From the NCBI GenBank assembly GCA_947650365.1, contig CANTAL010000694.1:1-64000 (forward strand): a DNA stretch of 64,000 nucleotides, read 5' to 3'. The position numbers and the translations under genes were made by a program. The DNA comes from Chamaelirium japonicum. Its lineage: Eukaryota > Streptophyta > Magnoliopsida > Liliales > Melanthiaceae. The stretch's first letter is position 1; every line of letters begins with the position of its first letter. The notes beneath the pieces were generated by a model that was given only the letters and a program-made list of their open reading frames with translations, did not search any database and had not been told where the DNA came from. This document shows positions 11,557 through 22,439 of the stretch, piece after piece.

Positions 11557-13338
11557 TTAGGCATAGTACCTTTTGAGGTACTTGCCGTTGATAGGGCCGA
11601 GTGTCAGCCCTTCTGGCGTAGTGAGAAGATAGGCGCCGTTGGAGTAGACTTCCTTGACGGAGTGCGGGCCATCCCATTTGGCATCAAATTTCTTCCCTCC
11701 TCGATGCGAGAGGATGATGGGGCGTTTGACTGCCAGTACCAGTTCCCCTATCTGGAATGATCGAGGATGGATTTTCTTGTTGAAGGCGCGAGAGAGCCTG
11801 GTCTGATAACACTCCAGACGTTGTTGAGCTTCGAGGCGTCTTTCGTCCAATGCTTCCAATTCTGCCAGGCGGAGCTGGGCGTTGTCGTCGCTGGTGAGGC
11901 CTTCCTGGACTGCTATCCTGAGCGATGGGATCTGGAGCTCGAGTGGAAGAACAACTTCTACACCATAGACGAGGGAGTATGGTGTTGCTTGCGTTGGCGT
12001 GCGGAAGGATGTCCGGTAAGCCCATAGTGCTTCGCCCATGCGTTCGTGCCAATCTTTCTTTGTCTTCGAGACGGTTTTCTCCAATAGCTTGCACAGGGTC
12101 TTGTTGAAGGCTTCTGCCAGCCCATTGGCCGGAACGTTGTACATCGTCGAACAATTCTGCTTAATGTTGTACAATGCGCAGAACTGGCTGACGGCAGCAT
12201 TCTTGAACTGTTTCCCGTTATCTGTTACGATATAGCGGGGGACTCCATAGTGGAAGATGATGTCGTTCTGGATAAAGCTGATGACGGAGTGCTTCGTAAC
12301 TTCCCGCAGAGGCGTTGCTTCAGCCCACTTGGAGAAGTAGTCCGTTGCCGCCAAAATGTAGAGATGTTGCTTGGATGACTTGGGCAGGGGACCGACGATA
12401 TCGAGTCCCCACCCGTCGAAGGGCCAAGACGCGATTGTTCGGTGTAAAGGCTCCGGAGGTTGACGGATGTAGTCCCCGTGTATCTGGCAAGCTTGACATC
12501 TCCTCGCGTACTCCAAGCTGTCCTTGATCATGGTAGGCCAGTAGTATCCCATCCTCCTGACGCGGAAGTGATGTTTCGGACCGGACTGGTGCGATCCGCA
12601 GATTCCAGCGTGTACTTCTTCCAGTGCGGCTTCTGCTTCTTCTTTCGCGAGGCACCTCAGGAGTGTGCCATCGTAGCTTCGATGGTACAGCTCGCCGTTG
12701 AAGTGGTAGAACCTTAGAGATCGTCGACGGATGTCACCTTTGCGCTTCGGATCTTCGGGGAGTTTACCATGAACGAGATAATCCACCAGAGGCTGCCTCC
12801 AGTCTTGTTCTTTAATCTCGAGGACGTGCACCGCATTGGCTTGAACTGGGATTTTGAGAGGACCTTCTTCTTTGGTAATCATGAATCTTCTGCAGACGGG
12901 GACGACGAGCGAACATTCATCTGGAAATGGAAGTGTAGCCGCCAGATTTGCGAGTGCGTCAGCTTGCTGGTTGAGGTTCCTCGAGACGTGCTGAATGGAA
13001 GCAGCCTTGAGTTTACCGAGGAGCCCCACAGCCCGCGCATGCAACGGTACCAGGTCTTCTTTGTTGACTTTGTATGCCCCCAGGACTTGCTGGATCACGA
13101 GTTGGGAGTCTCCAAAAATCTCTAGTCCTTGAAGCTTTATTTCGTCGGCCTGCTCGAGACCGATGAGCAAGGCTTGATATTCTGCCACGTTGTTGGAACA
13201 TGATTCTGACAATAGGAATGAGAAGGGGAGTATTTCGTTGTCTGGAGTGACGAAGATGACTCCGGCTCCCGCTATGTCTTGCCTTGCTGCGCCGTCGAAG
13301 AACATTTTCCAGGATGGGGCGACGTCGACGGAGAACAC
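11557..13338 (-). CDS. RNase H and integrase part of element B pol
   Basis: The N-terminal part is an RNase H domain (FFDGAAR start, NNVAEYQALL). It is followed by the integrase zinc region (H-H...CQACQIHGD), the catalytic core (GWGLDIVGPLP, YFSKWAEA, IVTDNGKQF) and a C-terminal region ending near KYLKRYYA. There is no chromodomain, which fits the Tat lineage. It is part of a fossil polyprotein. Confidence 0.9.
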   Translation of the reverse strand: MFSVDVAPSWKMFFDGAARQDIAGAGVIFVTPDNEILPFSFLLSESCSNNVAEYQALLIGLEQADEIKLQGLEIFGDSQLVIQQVLGAYKVNKEDLVPLHARAVGLLGKLKAASIQHVSRNLNQQADALANLAATLPFPDECSLVVPVCRRFMITKEEGPLKIPVQANAVHVLEIKEQDWRQPLVDYLVHGKLPEDPKRKGDIRRRSLRFYHFNGELYHRSYDGTLLRCLAKEEAEAALEEVHAGICGSHQSGPKHHFRVRRMGYYWPTMIKDSLEYARRCQACQIHGDYIRQPPEPLHRTIASWPFDGWGLDIVGPLPKSSKQHLYILAATDYFSKWAEATPLREVTKHSVISFIQNDIIFHYGVPRYIVTDNGKQFKNAAVSQFCALYNIKQNCSTMYNVPANGLAEAFNKTLCKLLEKTVSKTKKDWHERMGEALWAYRTSFRTPTQATPYSLVYGVEVVLPLELQIPSLRIAVQEGLTSDDNAQLRLAELEALDERRLEAQQRLECYQTRLSRAFNKKIHPRSFQIGELVLAVKRPIILSHRGGKKFDAKWDGPHSVKEVYSNGAYLLTTPEGLTLGPINGKYLKRYYA

Positions 13339-13473
13339 TTCTTCATCTGGGAGATCTTCTGATAACTACCATTCCGCCGGGAGAGGGTATTCTGCGAGGA
13401 AGTTCACGAGGGCCTATCCTTTAATCGCTTTCTGTGGTACGAAGGTGATATCAAATTCATGTAGCAGCAGGGC

Positions 13474-15288
13474 CTACTTGGCCAGACGTCCGGAAAGCAC
13501 TGGTCTTGACATGATGTACTTGAGGGGGTCAGTCTTCAAAACGAGTCTGATGGTGTGAGCCAGTATATAATGTCGCAGCTTTTTCGTGGCAAAGATGAGC
13601 GCTAAGCAGACCTTCTCGATTGGGGAGTAATTCAGCTCTGCGCCGACGAGAGTGCGACTCAAGTAGTAGCAAGCTGTCTCCATGCCAAGTTCATTGTTCT
13701 GAGCCAGGAGTGTCCCCCAGGATTGCTCCTGGGCAGCAATGTAGAGGATGGGCGGTCTTCCTTGAACTGGTGCTGATAGAACTGGTGACTTCAGTAGATA
13801 TGCTTTGATGTTTTGGAGTGCCTCTTGGCAAGCTTCATCCCATTTGAACGACGCTCCTTTCTTCATGAGGTGACTAAAAGGGTGGCACTTTTCGGCCAGG
13901 TTGGCGATGAATCTTCGGATATACGCCAAGTGCCCTTGGAGGCCTCTGAGGTCTCGCACTGTCTTTGGTGCAGGCATATTGATAATAGCATCAATTTTGG
14001 ATTGATCTATCTCAATGCCACGATGTCGGACGACGAAGCCGAGGAACTTGCCTGAGGAGACCCCGAATGCGCACTTGAGTGGATTCATACGGAGTTGGTA
14101 TCTTCGAAGCCATTTGAAGATTAGCTCGAGATCTTGTAGATGTGCCGACTTCTTCTTGGATTTCACCACGAGGTCGTCGACATAACACTCTACATTTTGG
14201 TGAAGAATGTCGTCGAAGATTTTCTGCATGGCTCGCTGGTAGGTGGCTCCTGCGTTCTTCAAGCCGAATGGCATAACTTTGTAGCAGTAGATTCCTTTCG
14301 GTGTGCGGAATGCCGTGAGCTCCTCGTCCTTGGGTGCCATCCGAATTTGATTGTAGCCCGATGATCCGTCCATGAAAGTTAGCACCTCGTGACCTGTCGT
14401 CGCATCCACCATTAGCTCCGTGATTGGCAAGGGAAAGTCATCCTTTGGACATGCGTTGTTCAAGTCTCTGAAGTCCACGCACACTCGTATTTGGCCGTTC
14501 TTCTTTTTGACTGGGACGACGCTAAAGATCCATGTCGGGTACTTGACCTCTCGAATGAAGCCGGCTTCGATCAACTTGTTGACTTCGCCTTCTATTTGGG
14601 GTACTAGTTCTGGCCGGTAGCGTCTTTGTCCTTGCTTGATGGCGCTGGCTCCGTGTTTGACGCTGAGCTGGTGCACTGCGATTTTGGGATCGAGGCCTGG
14701 CATCTCCTTGTAGGACCATACGAAGACGTCTCTGTATTCTTTAAGCAGTTTGATGTATGCGGCTTCTTCCTCAGGGGTCAAGAGAGCGCTGACGAATGTA
14801 GGCCGAGGTTCCGTCTCTGTGCCCAAGTTGATTTCCTTCAAGTCATCAACGGTGGACTGCCCCCCTTCTTCGAGGACTGGCGGGGCGTTGGGTAACTCTT
14901 CGTCCGAAGTAGAAGTATCACCGTTGTCGGGATTCGTAATGGAGATATGATTGACGGCTACCATGGGTAGGTGGGTGGGTGTTGAGATGAAGTCCTCGAT
15001 TGGCATTCCCAGACGATCGAATACTGACTTCTTCTTTGAGTGCTTAACTGGCCTGAGCCTTTCGAACACGGATGTACGCTTTAGATTTGACTGGTTTCTA
15101 CCACCTCTGATTTGCTTCTGGAGCAAGGCTTGGCATCGAGCTCTTCGCCGTCTTCTTTTGCTGTCGGGCCGGCTTGCGTAGGAAGAGCGTGCATCGGAAA
15201 TTGTCGATCCTTCAGCTGCTTCGTCTACTATCTTCGTCCCGATGTAGTTGGAGGTGAAGGTCTTCTTCGCTGCGGTTCTGATGACCAA
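13474..15288 (-). CDS. Reverse transcriptase part of element B pol
   Basis: Shows the Ty3/gypsy RT series: RVCVDFRDLNNACPKDDFPLP, FMDGSSGYNQIRM, MPFGLKNAGATYQ, the catalytic YVDD box (VECYVDDLVVKS), then LRGLQGHLAYIRRFI and the connection to RNase H. The sequence style matches Tat/RIRE2-type elements. Confidence 0.92.
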   Translation of the reverse strand: MVIRTAAKKTFTSNYIGTKIVDEAAEGSTISDARSSYASRPDSKRRRRRARCQALLQKQIRGGRNQSNLKRTSVFERLRPVKHSKKKSVFDRLGMPIEDFISTPTHLPMVAVNHISITNPDNGDTSTSDEELPNAPPVLEEGGQSTVDDLKEINLGTETEPRPTFVSALLTPEEEAAYIKLLKEYRDVFVWSYKEMPGLDPKIAVHQLSVKHGASAIKQGQRRYRPELVPQIEGEVNKLIEAGFIREVKYPTWIFSVVPVKKKNGQIRVCVDFRDLNNACPKDDFPLPITELMVDATTGHEVLTFMDGSSGYNQIRMAPKDEELTAFRTPKGIYCYKVMPFGLKNAGATYQRAMQKIFDDILHQNVECYVDDLVVKSKKKSAHLQDLELIFKWLRRYQLRMNPLKCAFGVSSGKFLGFVVRHRGIEIDQSKIDAIINMPAPKTVRDLRGLQGHLAYIRRFIANLAEKCHPFSHLMKKGASFKWDEACQEALQNIKAYLLKSPVLSAPVQGRPPILYIAAQEQSWGTLLAQNNELGMETACYYLSRTLVGAELNYSPIEKVCLALIFATKKLRHYILAHTIRLVLKTDPLKYIMSRPVLSGRLAK

Positions 15289-15445
15289 TGGAGCTTGACT
15301 GGAGCCGATGCCTCAGCGGTTCGGGAGAATTTGTTCTCCGCTTTGGAATAGCCGAGCTTGAGTTCTCGTCATCCCATATGGAGTTGCTGCTGGGGGAAGT
15401 GTGCCCATGGCGCTTTCTCTGTCGTAACCGGCCTTGAACAGCAAC

Positions 15446-16264
15446 TTAGCAGCATTTTGCCCCCAACTTCTTGAATGCAAGTTGATTGGGGTCGACTGAT
15501 TCGGTAGGCCCGCTCGGGTTCGGAGCTCGCGTCAGACTAGGTAATGACAATGTCATTTCTTGCAGGGTGATGACATTGGCCTGTGATAATGACGGGGCTA
15601 GCTTCCTTATCGGAGTAGAAAGCGATCGCTCGGATTTACGGAGCCACTGAGGCGCGAGACGCAGGACTGGCTTCGCTTGGGCGGGCAACGGGGTATGTTG
15701 CACGGCTCTTGACTCGGGGCTGATGCGCATCCTTTGTCTAAATTTCGGTGCTTCTTGGACCTCAAGTCTTGCTTTGTCGGAAGGTCGTGCTGGATTTGCG
15801 GGAAGAGGAGTCTTATCCTGTTTCACTTCTTCAATTTTCTGGACTCGAGGGGTATTAGCTGGTAGAACTTCCGCGACTAGGCCCTTTGCTTGGTAGAACT
15901 TAGCGTCGGCCAAGTGTGCCTCGGCCTCGTTGAATGGCTTGTCGTCCGCAACTATGCACCTCTCCACGCCTTCTTCGTAGTACTTGAGGCACTGGTGCCA
16001 GGTGGATACCACGATGCCATTCTCGTGCAGCCATGGTCTTCCTAACAGGAGGCGATATGACGTCTGACAATCGATGATGTGGAAGAGGACCGTTATATCT
16101 AGCGGGCCGATGGAAAGCTTCAAACGGATGATTCCGAGGGTGGATTGTCGGCCCTGGTTGAACCCTTGAATGACCAACTGACTTGGCGAGAGCTGGTCGT
16201 TGGTGATGCCGAGTTGCCGCATTGTCTGGATAGGCATGATGTTGACGGCGGAGCCACAGTCCAA
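15446..16264 (-). CDS. Protease part of element B
   Basis: Begins MDCGSAVNIMP, matching the retropepsin D(S/T)G-type active-site region (here DCGSAVNI), followed by the IDCQTSYRLLLGRPWLH block typical of gypsy proteases. The downstream half is a Pro-rich linker towards RT. Confidence 0.8.
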   Translation of the reverse strand: MDCGSAVNIMPIQTMRQLGITNDQLSPSQLVIQGFNQGRQSTLGIIRLKLSIGPLDITVLFHIIDCQTSYRLLLGRPWLHENGIVVSTWHQCLKYYEEGVERCIVADDKPFNEAEAHLADAKFYQAKGLVAEVLPANTPRVQKIEEVKQDKTPLPANPARPSDKARLEVQEAPKFRQRMRISPESRAVQHTPLPAQAKPVLRLAPQWLRKSERSLSTPIRKLAPSLSQANVITLQEMTLSLPSLTRAPNPSGPTESVDPNQLAFKKLGAKCC

Positions 16265-16270
16265 TAGGAT

Positions 16271-19200
16271 TCAATTCACTGGCTTTTCCTTGATGTATCC
16301 CGAAATATAGACATGCCGGTTATGCAACCGTGTCCCGAGTTGTAAGTCCTCATCCGAAAAGGTTATCGTCGCATCACACGAGGCCACAGCTTTGCCCTTC
16401 TGGTCGTCCTTCCTTTTCCTCTTGTAGCCATCTGGGTCGGCCAAAGCTGCAGCCATTGCCAGGCGAGCCTTCTTCGGGAGATGCAAAGCTTCTACGAGCG
16501 GCAAGTGCATGATTGCTTCGTCGTGAGAGGTGGTGCCCCCTTTGTCGGAATCGTCTCCCTCATCGGTGGAGTCGCCTTCTTCAGAAGTTTCGCTTTCGTT
16601 CTTTCCTTTCGACTCCTTATGAACTCCGACCATGCAACAGGACACTCTGATGTGTTGGTCAACTGGGAGGAAGTGATCCGGGAAGAACTCTTGCAAGGTT
16701 GTCGGCTCTGGAAGGCTCTGCTGAAGGAGATCGTCTCGGCTTGCTGGCAGTACTTTGAACACCTTTCTTCCTGGAGTCTTGCTTTTCTTCTTATAGGTCT
16801 TCCGCTTGGTGGACCTTCTCGTCACACGGTTTTGCTTGAGCTTCTTTTTTTGCCATGGCTTTCGTCGCCGTGGTAGCATGACCCATGCTTCTTCGTCGGT
16901 GGATTCCCCTCCGCTAGGATGATGGTCGGCAGCAGCAACTGGTTCCCTCGAAGGCACTTGTTCTTCTGGAGGCTCTACTGGCTCGTCTTCCGATTCCCAG
17001 CCAGTGGGCTTGATTTCGTCGATTGAAACGGACGGAGGCCTTGAGTAGAGGACGTAATAGTCAAACTTGCCGAAGGTTGGCCCAGCAGACCGACTTGTGG
17101 ATCTCCCTGCTTGTATTTTTTCTGGAGAGCGCCTTGGGACATAGCTTGACTGGAAGGGACTTGCTCTTCTTGAGGCTCCACTGGCTCGTCTTTCGATCCC
17201 CAGCCGGTGGGCTTGATTTCGTCGATTGAAATGGACGGAGGCCTTGAGTAGAGGACGTAATAGTCGAACTTCCCCGAAGGCTGGCCCAGCAGACCGACTT
17301 CTGGATCTCCTTGCTCGTATCTTCTTTGGAGCGTTCGTTGGGATACAACGTTGCTTGGAAGAGGTACTGGCGTGAGCGATGGTTGCCCCCAGGGCAGCGG
17401 TGCTTCTTCCTCGGTGAGAGTAGGAGTACGTTGACGTCGCTTCGAGACTTTTGGCTGAGAAATTGACTTAGCGGTTGGCGCTTGACGGTTGATGCGCAAT
17501 TTGGGCATGCTTCGCCGAGCAGCAACGAGTACTGGCGAGAAGGAGCCGAAGGTGATGGACGTCATGTTGGCCGTAGCAATCTCTCCGGAGTCGATCTCTA
17601 TCTTCCCTTGCTTTGCGAGTGCCATGATTCTTTCCTTGAAGACGAAGCATCTTTCGATGGGATGACTTACCACCCGGTGGTATTTGCAGAAGAGAGGGTC
17701 GTCGACGCGATGCATCTGCTCGGGCCTCTTCGAAGGAGGGAGCTCTATCATCTTCTCTTGCAGCAGTTGGTCGAACATGGAGGAGACTTCCGAGTCTGGG
17801 AAGGGGTACTCCTTGGCTTCGAGCTCCTCGAGAGTCATCCTTTGTCTTGGCGGTGGAGGCGGTGGTATGGCGACTCCCTTCTTCTGATCCGGCTTGCCAC
17901 TGATCTTGAGCGGTTTGGAGGTTGAAGCGACGTCCGTAATATTGACTTGTTTCAGTTTCGGTACTGGTGGCTTGTCCTTCTTCTCCACCTTCAAGAAGTC
18001 TTTGTTCTTCGAGTCCCCGCGGCTTGCTAGGCTGAGTTCCATGTCGTGAGCCCGAGTCACGAGTTCTTCGAAAGACCGAGGCTTGATACCTTTGAGGATG
18101 TAGTGCAGGCCCCAGTGCATGCCTTGGGTGCACATCTCGATGGCCGAGTCTTCAGACAAGCGGTCTCGTGAATTCAGCGCAAGGTTCCTCCATCTGTCGA
18201 TGTAGTCGATCACCGGCTCGTCCTTCCTTTGCTTGACTGCAGTAAGCTCGGTAATGCTGACGGTTCATCTGGTGCTGTAGAAGCGATTGAGGAACTCCCT
18301 CTCCATCTGATCCCAACTGTCGATGGTCCCTGGAGGAAGATCAACGTACCAGTCGAACACGTTGCCTTTGAGGGTGCGAACGAACTGTTTCACCATCTCG
18401 TCGCCATATATGCCAGCGTTGTTGCAAGTTTCGATGAAGTGAGCAACGTGCTGTCTTGGATTTTCCTTTCCGTCGAAGTGCTGGAACTTTGGTGGCTGGA
18501 ATCCGACTGGGAAGTGTAGCTGCTGGATCCTCACGGTGTAGGGCTTCGAGTATGCTGCCGTGATCGAAGGAAGGCCACTGCCGTGGGAGCGCATCATGTC
18601 GGCTACCAACGCTTGGACTTGCTGAGCATTCATCATTGCCGTTGCCGGAGGTTGTATGGCCACCGAGGCTGGCGCTGGGGAGACGACTTCCACTGGGACG
18701 GGAGCCGAGGAGAGCGCTGGAGTAACTGCTTGAATCGTCGGAACAACTTCTGCAGGAGCGGGAGTTGAAGATGGAGCTGGAGCGGCCACTGGAGAAGCGA
18801 CGGGTTGGTCGACTGCTGCAGCGTCCTTTGCGCTTAGCTTTTGGAGCAAAGTATTGATGTGATGATCCTTCTCCTCCATCAGCCAAGTAATCTGCGTTAT
18901 GTACTCGCTCATCTGCATGACTTGGAGCTGAAGAGCGGACGGAGGATGGTGACGGAGTACGTCTCGATGTTGCATGCTAGCATCCTCGTCGTCGTCATCG
19001 GAGATGTAGTTACGCCGGCTTGCTTCTGGTTGATGACTGGTGTTTTCCCCCTGCAGAGGAGGTGCAACATCCGTTGGAGAATCTGAACGGGCTCGGGGTT
19101 GGGGCTGGTCCTCCCCAATCTTCTGGACATGGACTCCAGGATCGAAGTGCGTTTCTTCATGCACCAAGGTCTCATCGGCGTTTTGACGAGCATCTTCGGC

Positions 19201-19383
19201 AGTAATTTCTGGTGTGAAGACATCCGCAAGGGTTCGAGTACGCCGAGTGTAGACGCGTACCATCGGGGGAGCATCACCCTCCGGGTTTACTGGATCACCG
19301 TGTCGGAGTAGAGGAGACTCGGCGATTAGTGAGAGGCTTGGAGCAAACACATCGTTGTTTGTTCCGGCCATTGCAAACTTCAA
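16271..19383 (-). CDS. gag region of element B
   Basis: In element order it has an acidic, Pro/Ala-rich N-terminal part, a retrotransposon gag domain (FPVGFQPPKFQHFDG, HFIETCNNAG, NVFDWYVDLPPGTI, WDQMEREFLNRF; then DYIDRWRNLAL, EMCTQGMHWGLHYIL) and a basic C-terminal part. It lies in three open blocks. Two related ~200-bp segments at about 16,975-17,330 (GLLGQPS, GWGSKDEPVEPQ) form an internal tandem repeat. Confidence 0.82.
16975..17330 (-). repeat. Internal tandem repeat in element B gag
   Basis: Two copies of a segment containing GGCTTGATTTCGTCGATTGAA, GGACGGAGGCCTTGAGTAG and the adjoining GGCCCAGCAGACCGACTT block lie about 200 bp apart, so gag carries a duplicated stretch of about 65-70 residues. 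Confidence 0.75.
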
Positions 19384-19420
19384 GCAGCTTCTTCAGCCGT
19401 ACGGATGAAAGGAGAAGAGG

Positions 19421-19436
19421 TCCCACCGGGCGTGCC
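19421..19436 (-). promoter_or_regulatory. Primer-binding site, inner copy
   Basis: In element orientation it reads TGGCACGCCCGGTGGGA, 7 nt after the LTR end at 19,444. TGGCA...GGGA is the form of a tRNA 3'-end complement; I do not assign the tRNA. Confidence 0.7.
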
Positions 19437-20248
19437 AGAAATCTGTATGCGCGGAAAAGGTACGGGTCGGCTTTATTGCGCAAAACCAGATTACAAGTGT
19501 GGCCGGGACCCGGGTGGCTCGGGTGTAGCGAGTCCGGGTTGCGGCGAGTTTTGATCAGGGGATTGTGGGAAAGATCTTATGGAGGATCCCTTTGATCCGC
19601 GTCTCCACGTGGTGTTCGTGCGAGAGCTCTGAAGGGGTTGCCCAGGACAGGGGTCTTTACAGGGTGAGGGTTTTGGAGAGGCTAAGGAATGTTCACCGTT
19701 GCTTTGTCCCTTCCGTGCTTCGTGCTTTCTCGGCTAGGGGGTTTTTCGGCTTCGTTCCTCGGTCTTCGTGTCTTCCTCGCTCCTTGCTTGACCTCAGTGT
19801 CCTTGATCGTCGGTTCGCGGCGTCGATCGTGCTTTTGGCGTCGGCTTTGGCTTCTGGTTGATGACTGGTGTTTGCCCCCTGCAGAGGAGGTGTAACATCC
19901 GCTGGAGAATCCGAATGGGCTCGGGGTTGGGGCTGGTCCTCCCCAAACTTCTGGATATGGACTCCAGGATCGAAGCGTGTTTCTTCATGCACCAAGGTCT
20001 CATCGGCGTTTTGATGAGCATCTTCGGCAGTAATTTTTGGTGTGAAGACATCCGCAAGGGTTCGAGTACGCCGAGTGTAAACGCGTACCATCGGGGGAGC
20101 ATCACCCTTCGGGTTTACTGGATCACCGTGTCAGAGTAGAGGAGACTCGGCGATTGGTGAGAGGCTTAGAGCAAACACATCGTTGTTTGTTCCGGCCATT
20201 GCAAACTTCAAGCAGCTTCTTCAGCCGTACGGATGAAAGGAGAAGAGG

Positions 20249-20264
20249 TCCCACCGGGCGTGCC
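20249..20264 (-). promoter_or_regulatory. Primer-binding site, outer copy (next to the full 5' LTR)
   Basis: Identical to the copy at 19,421-19,436 and 7 nt from the end of the full 5' LTR. This is the copy in the position expected to prime. Confidence 0.75.
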
Positions 20265-20271
20265 AGAAATC

Positions 20272-22249
20272 TGTATGCGCTGAAAAGGTACGGGTTGGCT
20301 TTATTGCGCAAAACCAGATTACAAGTGTGGCCGGGACCCGGGTGGCTCGGGTGTAGCGAGTCCGGGTTGCGGCGAGTTTTGATCAGGGAATTGTGGGAAA
20401 GATCTTCTGGAGGATCCCTTTGATCCGCGTCTCCACGTGGTGTTCATGCGAGAGCTCTGTAGGGGTTGCCTAGGACAGGGGTCTTTACAGGGTGAGGGTT
20501 TTGGAGAGGCTAAGGAATGTTCACCGTTGCTTTATCCCTTCTGTGCTTCGCGCTTTCTCGGTTAGGGGGTTTTCCGGCTTCGTTCCTCGGTCTTCGTGTC
20601 TTCCTCGCTCCTTGCTTGACCTCTGCGTCCTTGATCGTCGGTTCGCGGCGTCGATCGTGCTTTTGGCGTCGGCTTTGGCTTTGGCTTTTTGGCTTTGGCT
20701 TGGCTCCGGCGTGGCTCTGGCTTTTGCTTTGCTTCGGCGCTTGTGCTTGGATGTAGCCGGGAGAGACTTGCGATGCTTTCGTTCTTCCGGACTTCGCGTC
20801 GTATCGGCTAGAACGTGCGATGCTTTTGCTCGTGGCCGACGTAGTCGCTTGGCTTTGGCACTTGCGTTGCTTTGGCGCGGGCTTTACTGGGGCTTTGCTT
20901 TGGCTTCTTGCGTTGGCTTTAGCTTCAGCGTCAACTCGGTCTTCTTCTTCGAACGACGTGGGCTACTTCTCTGGTGCTTCGACGGTTTGTGGGTCGGCTG
21001 GACTTCTCTTCTTCTCCAGGCTTCCTTGGCGTGATCGGAGTCGAAGAACGCTTTAGAAGATAGTGGGGGTAGCACCGATCTCCGTGCGACGGTTGTAGCG
21101 TCGGCTTTTGTTGGTGAAGACGACGGGGGTAGCGACGGTCTCCGTGCGACGGTTGTAGCATCGGCTTTTGTTGATGAAGATAACGGGGGTAGCGACGCTT
21201 CAGGCGGTCTGCTCCAGGCTTTCTTCTTCGTGGATGGCGCAGACGTTTGTCGAAGGCGACGGGTTGATGTCGCTTCGTTTCTCTCCTCCGGGCTTTGGAG
21301 CTTGATCGGAGTCGAGGATTTGTTGGAGCCGACGGGGTAGTGCCGCTCCGAGCTTCTTCTCCGGCCTTTGCTTCTGGCGTCTTCGGAGTCGAAGGGTCTT
21401 CTTCTCCGAGCTTTTTTCTTCGTGCACGGAGTCGAAGTCTTGATCTTCGTGTGCAAGGGTCTTCACGTTGATGAGGGCTTTCAATGGGCTAAGCCGATCC
21501 CGACGGGACAGGCTTGCCCGTGCCTCGTGAAGCCTTGGGTCGATGAAGAAGCGTCTCCTCTTCTGCAGAGCTCCCGCGCTTCATCTTCAGTCTTCCACCG
21601 ACCCCTTGAACCTTCCCCCACCCCCTCTATTTATAGGCAAAAGGAGGGGGGGGGGAGATATGGGAAGTTCTTAATTTTAAATCCCTTTAATATCTCTCGC
21701 TTAATTACCCAAGATTTATTCATCCATTGATGAGGGGAATAAGTCTTCATTCGCTTTCCTTTCCTGGCGGGGCAATTATGGCTGGAGTTTGCACACGAAA
21801 TCGATGACGATCGGACGCTTCTTCTTATGCGTCGGATCGAGGGATCGACGCAGATCCGCGTGTGTGCAGACGTCATACGCAACCTCCCCCCGCGCATGGC
21901 GGTATTTATTTCCTTTTCTTTCTTTTCTTTCCTTTTCTTTTCTTTTCTTTCCTTTCTCTTCTTTTTCCTTGCAGGGCCGGCCGACCCCCCATGGGGTTCG
22001 GGTCCTAGTAGGGCCGGCCCCCATGGGGTTCGGGTCCTAGTAGGGCCGGCCCCATGGGGTTCGGACCCTAGTAGGGGCCGACCCCCCCCCTTTAAGTGTG
22101 GGGTCCACTCCTCTTTTGCTGGGTGTGAATCGGGTCCGGGTCCGCACTAGTGCGTGCAAGTCGGGTCCGAGTCGAAGCGCGCGTCGGGTTCGCATCCGCG
22201 TTGGCACACGCAAGTCGGGTCCGGGTTAGACCAAATTCGTGTGTCTACA
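20272..22249 (-). repeat. 5' LTR of element B
   Basis: This 1,978-bp LTR reads TGTATGCGCTG...GTGTGTCTACA on the + strand. The adjoining AACAG at 22,250-22,254 repeats the 5 bp before 4,875. Confidence 0.93.
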
Positions 22250-22439
22250 AACAGTTAGCCCCATTTTAAGTTCCTATTTACAGTAAGTCCACCGAAATAA
22301 CTATTGCATAGAGCTTGATCATTTGTCCATTGTTTTGATTGCAAATGATCCAATTTTAACCGTTTTGGATAACATTTTTTTTTTAAATACCATAAATACC
22401 CATAGTACCCTCTCATATTAAATAACGATAAATATGACA

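Larger units (their letters stand above)
19022..20677 (-). repeat. Tandem duplication of gag start, PBS and LTR end in element B
   Basis: A unit of about 828 bp is present twice (about 19,022-19,849 and 19,850-20,677). Each holds the gag N-terminal region, the primer site and about 410 bp of the LTR end (R/U5 side). The second unit's LTR part continues into the full 5' LTR. The two units are about 96-97% identical by eye. Confidence 0.88.
4875..22249 (-). mobile_element. Tat-type Ty3/gypsy LTR retrotransposon B, both LTRs present
   Basis: This 17.4-kb element on the - strand has full LTRs at 4,875-6,857 (3') and 20,272-22,249 (5'), flanked by a perfect 5-bp target duplication, AACAG (4,870-4,874 and 22,250-22,254). 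In element order the parts are 5' LTR, primer site, gag, protease, reverse transcriptase, RNase H-integrase, an antisense ORF region, a long low-complexity 3' region, polypurine tract and 3' LTR. The lack of a chromodomain, the very long 3' noncoding part and the antisense ORF point to the Tat lineage. The first 310 bp of the two LTRs differ at about 13 sites by eye (about 4%), which at common plant LTR rates suggests roughly 1-2 million years. The coding part is a fossil with a handful of interruptions. Confidence 0.92.
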
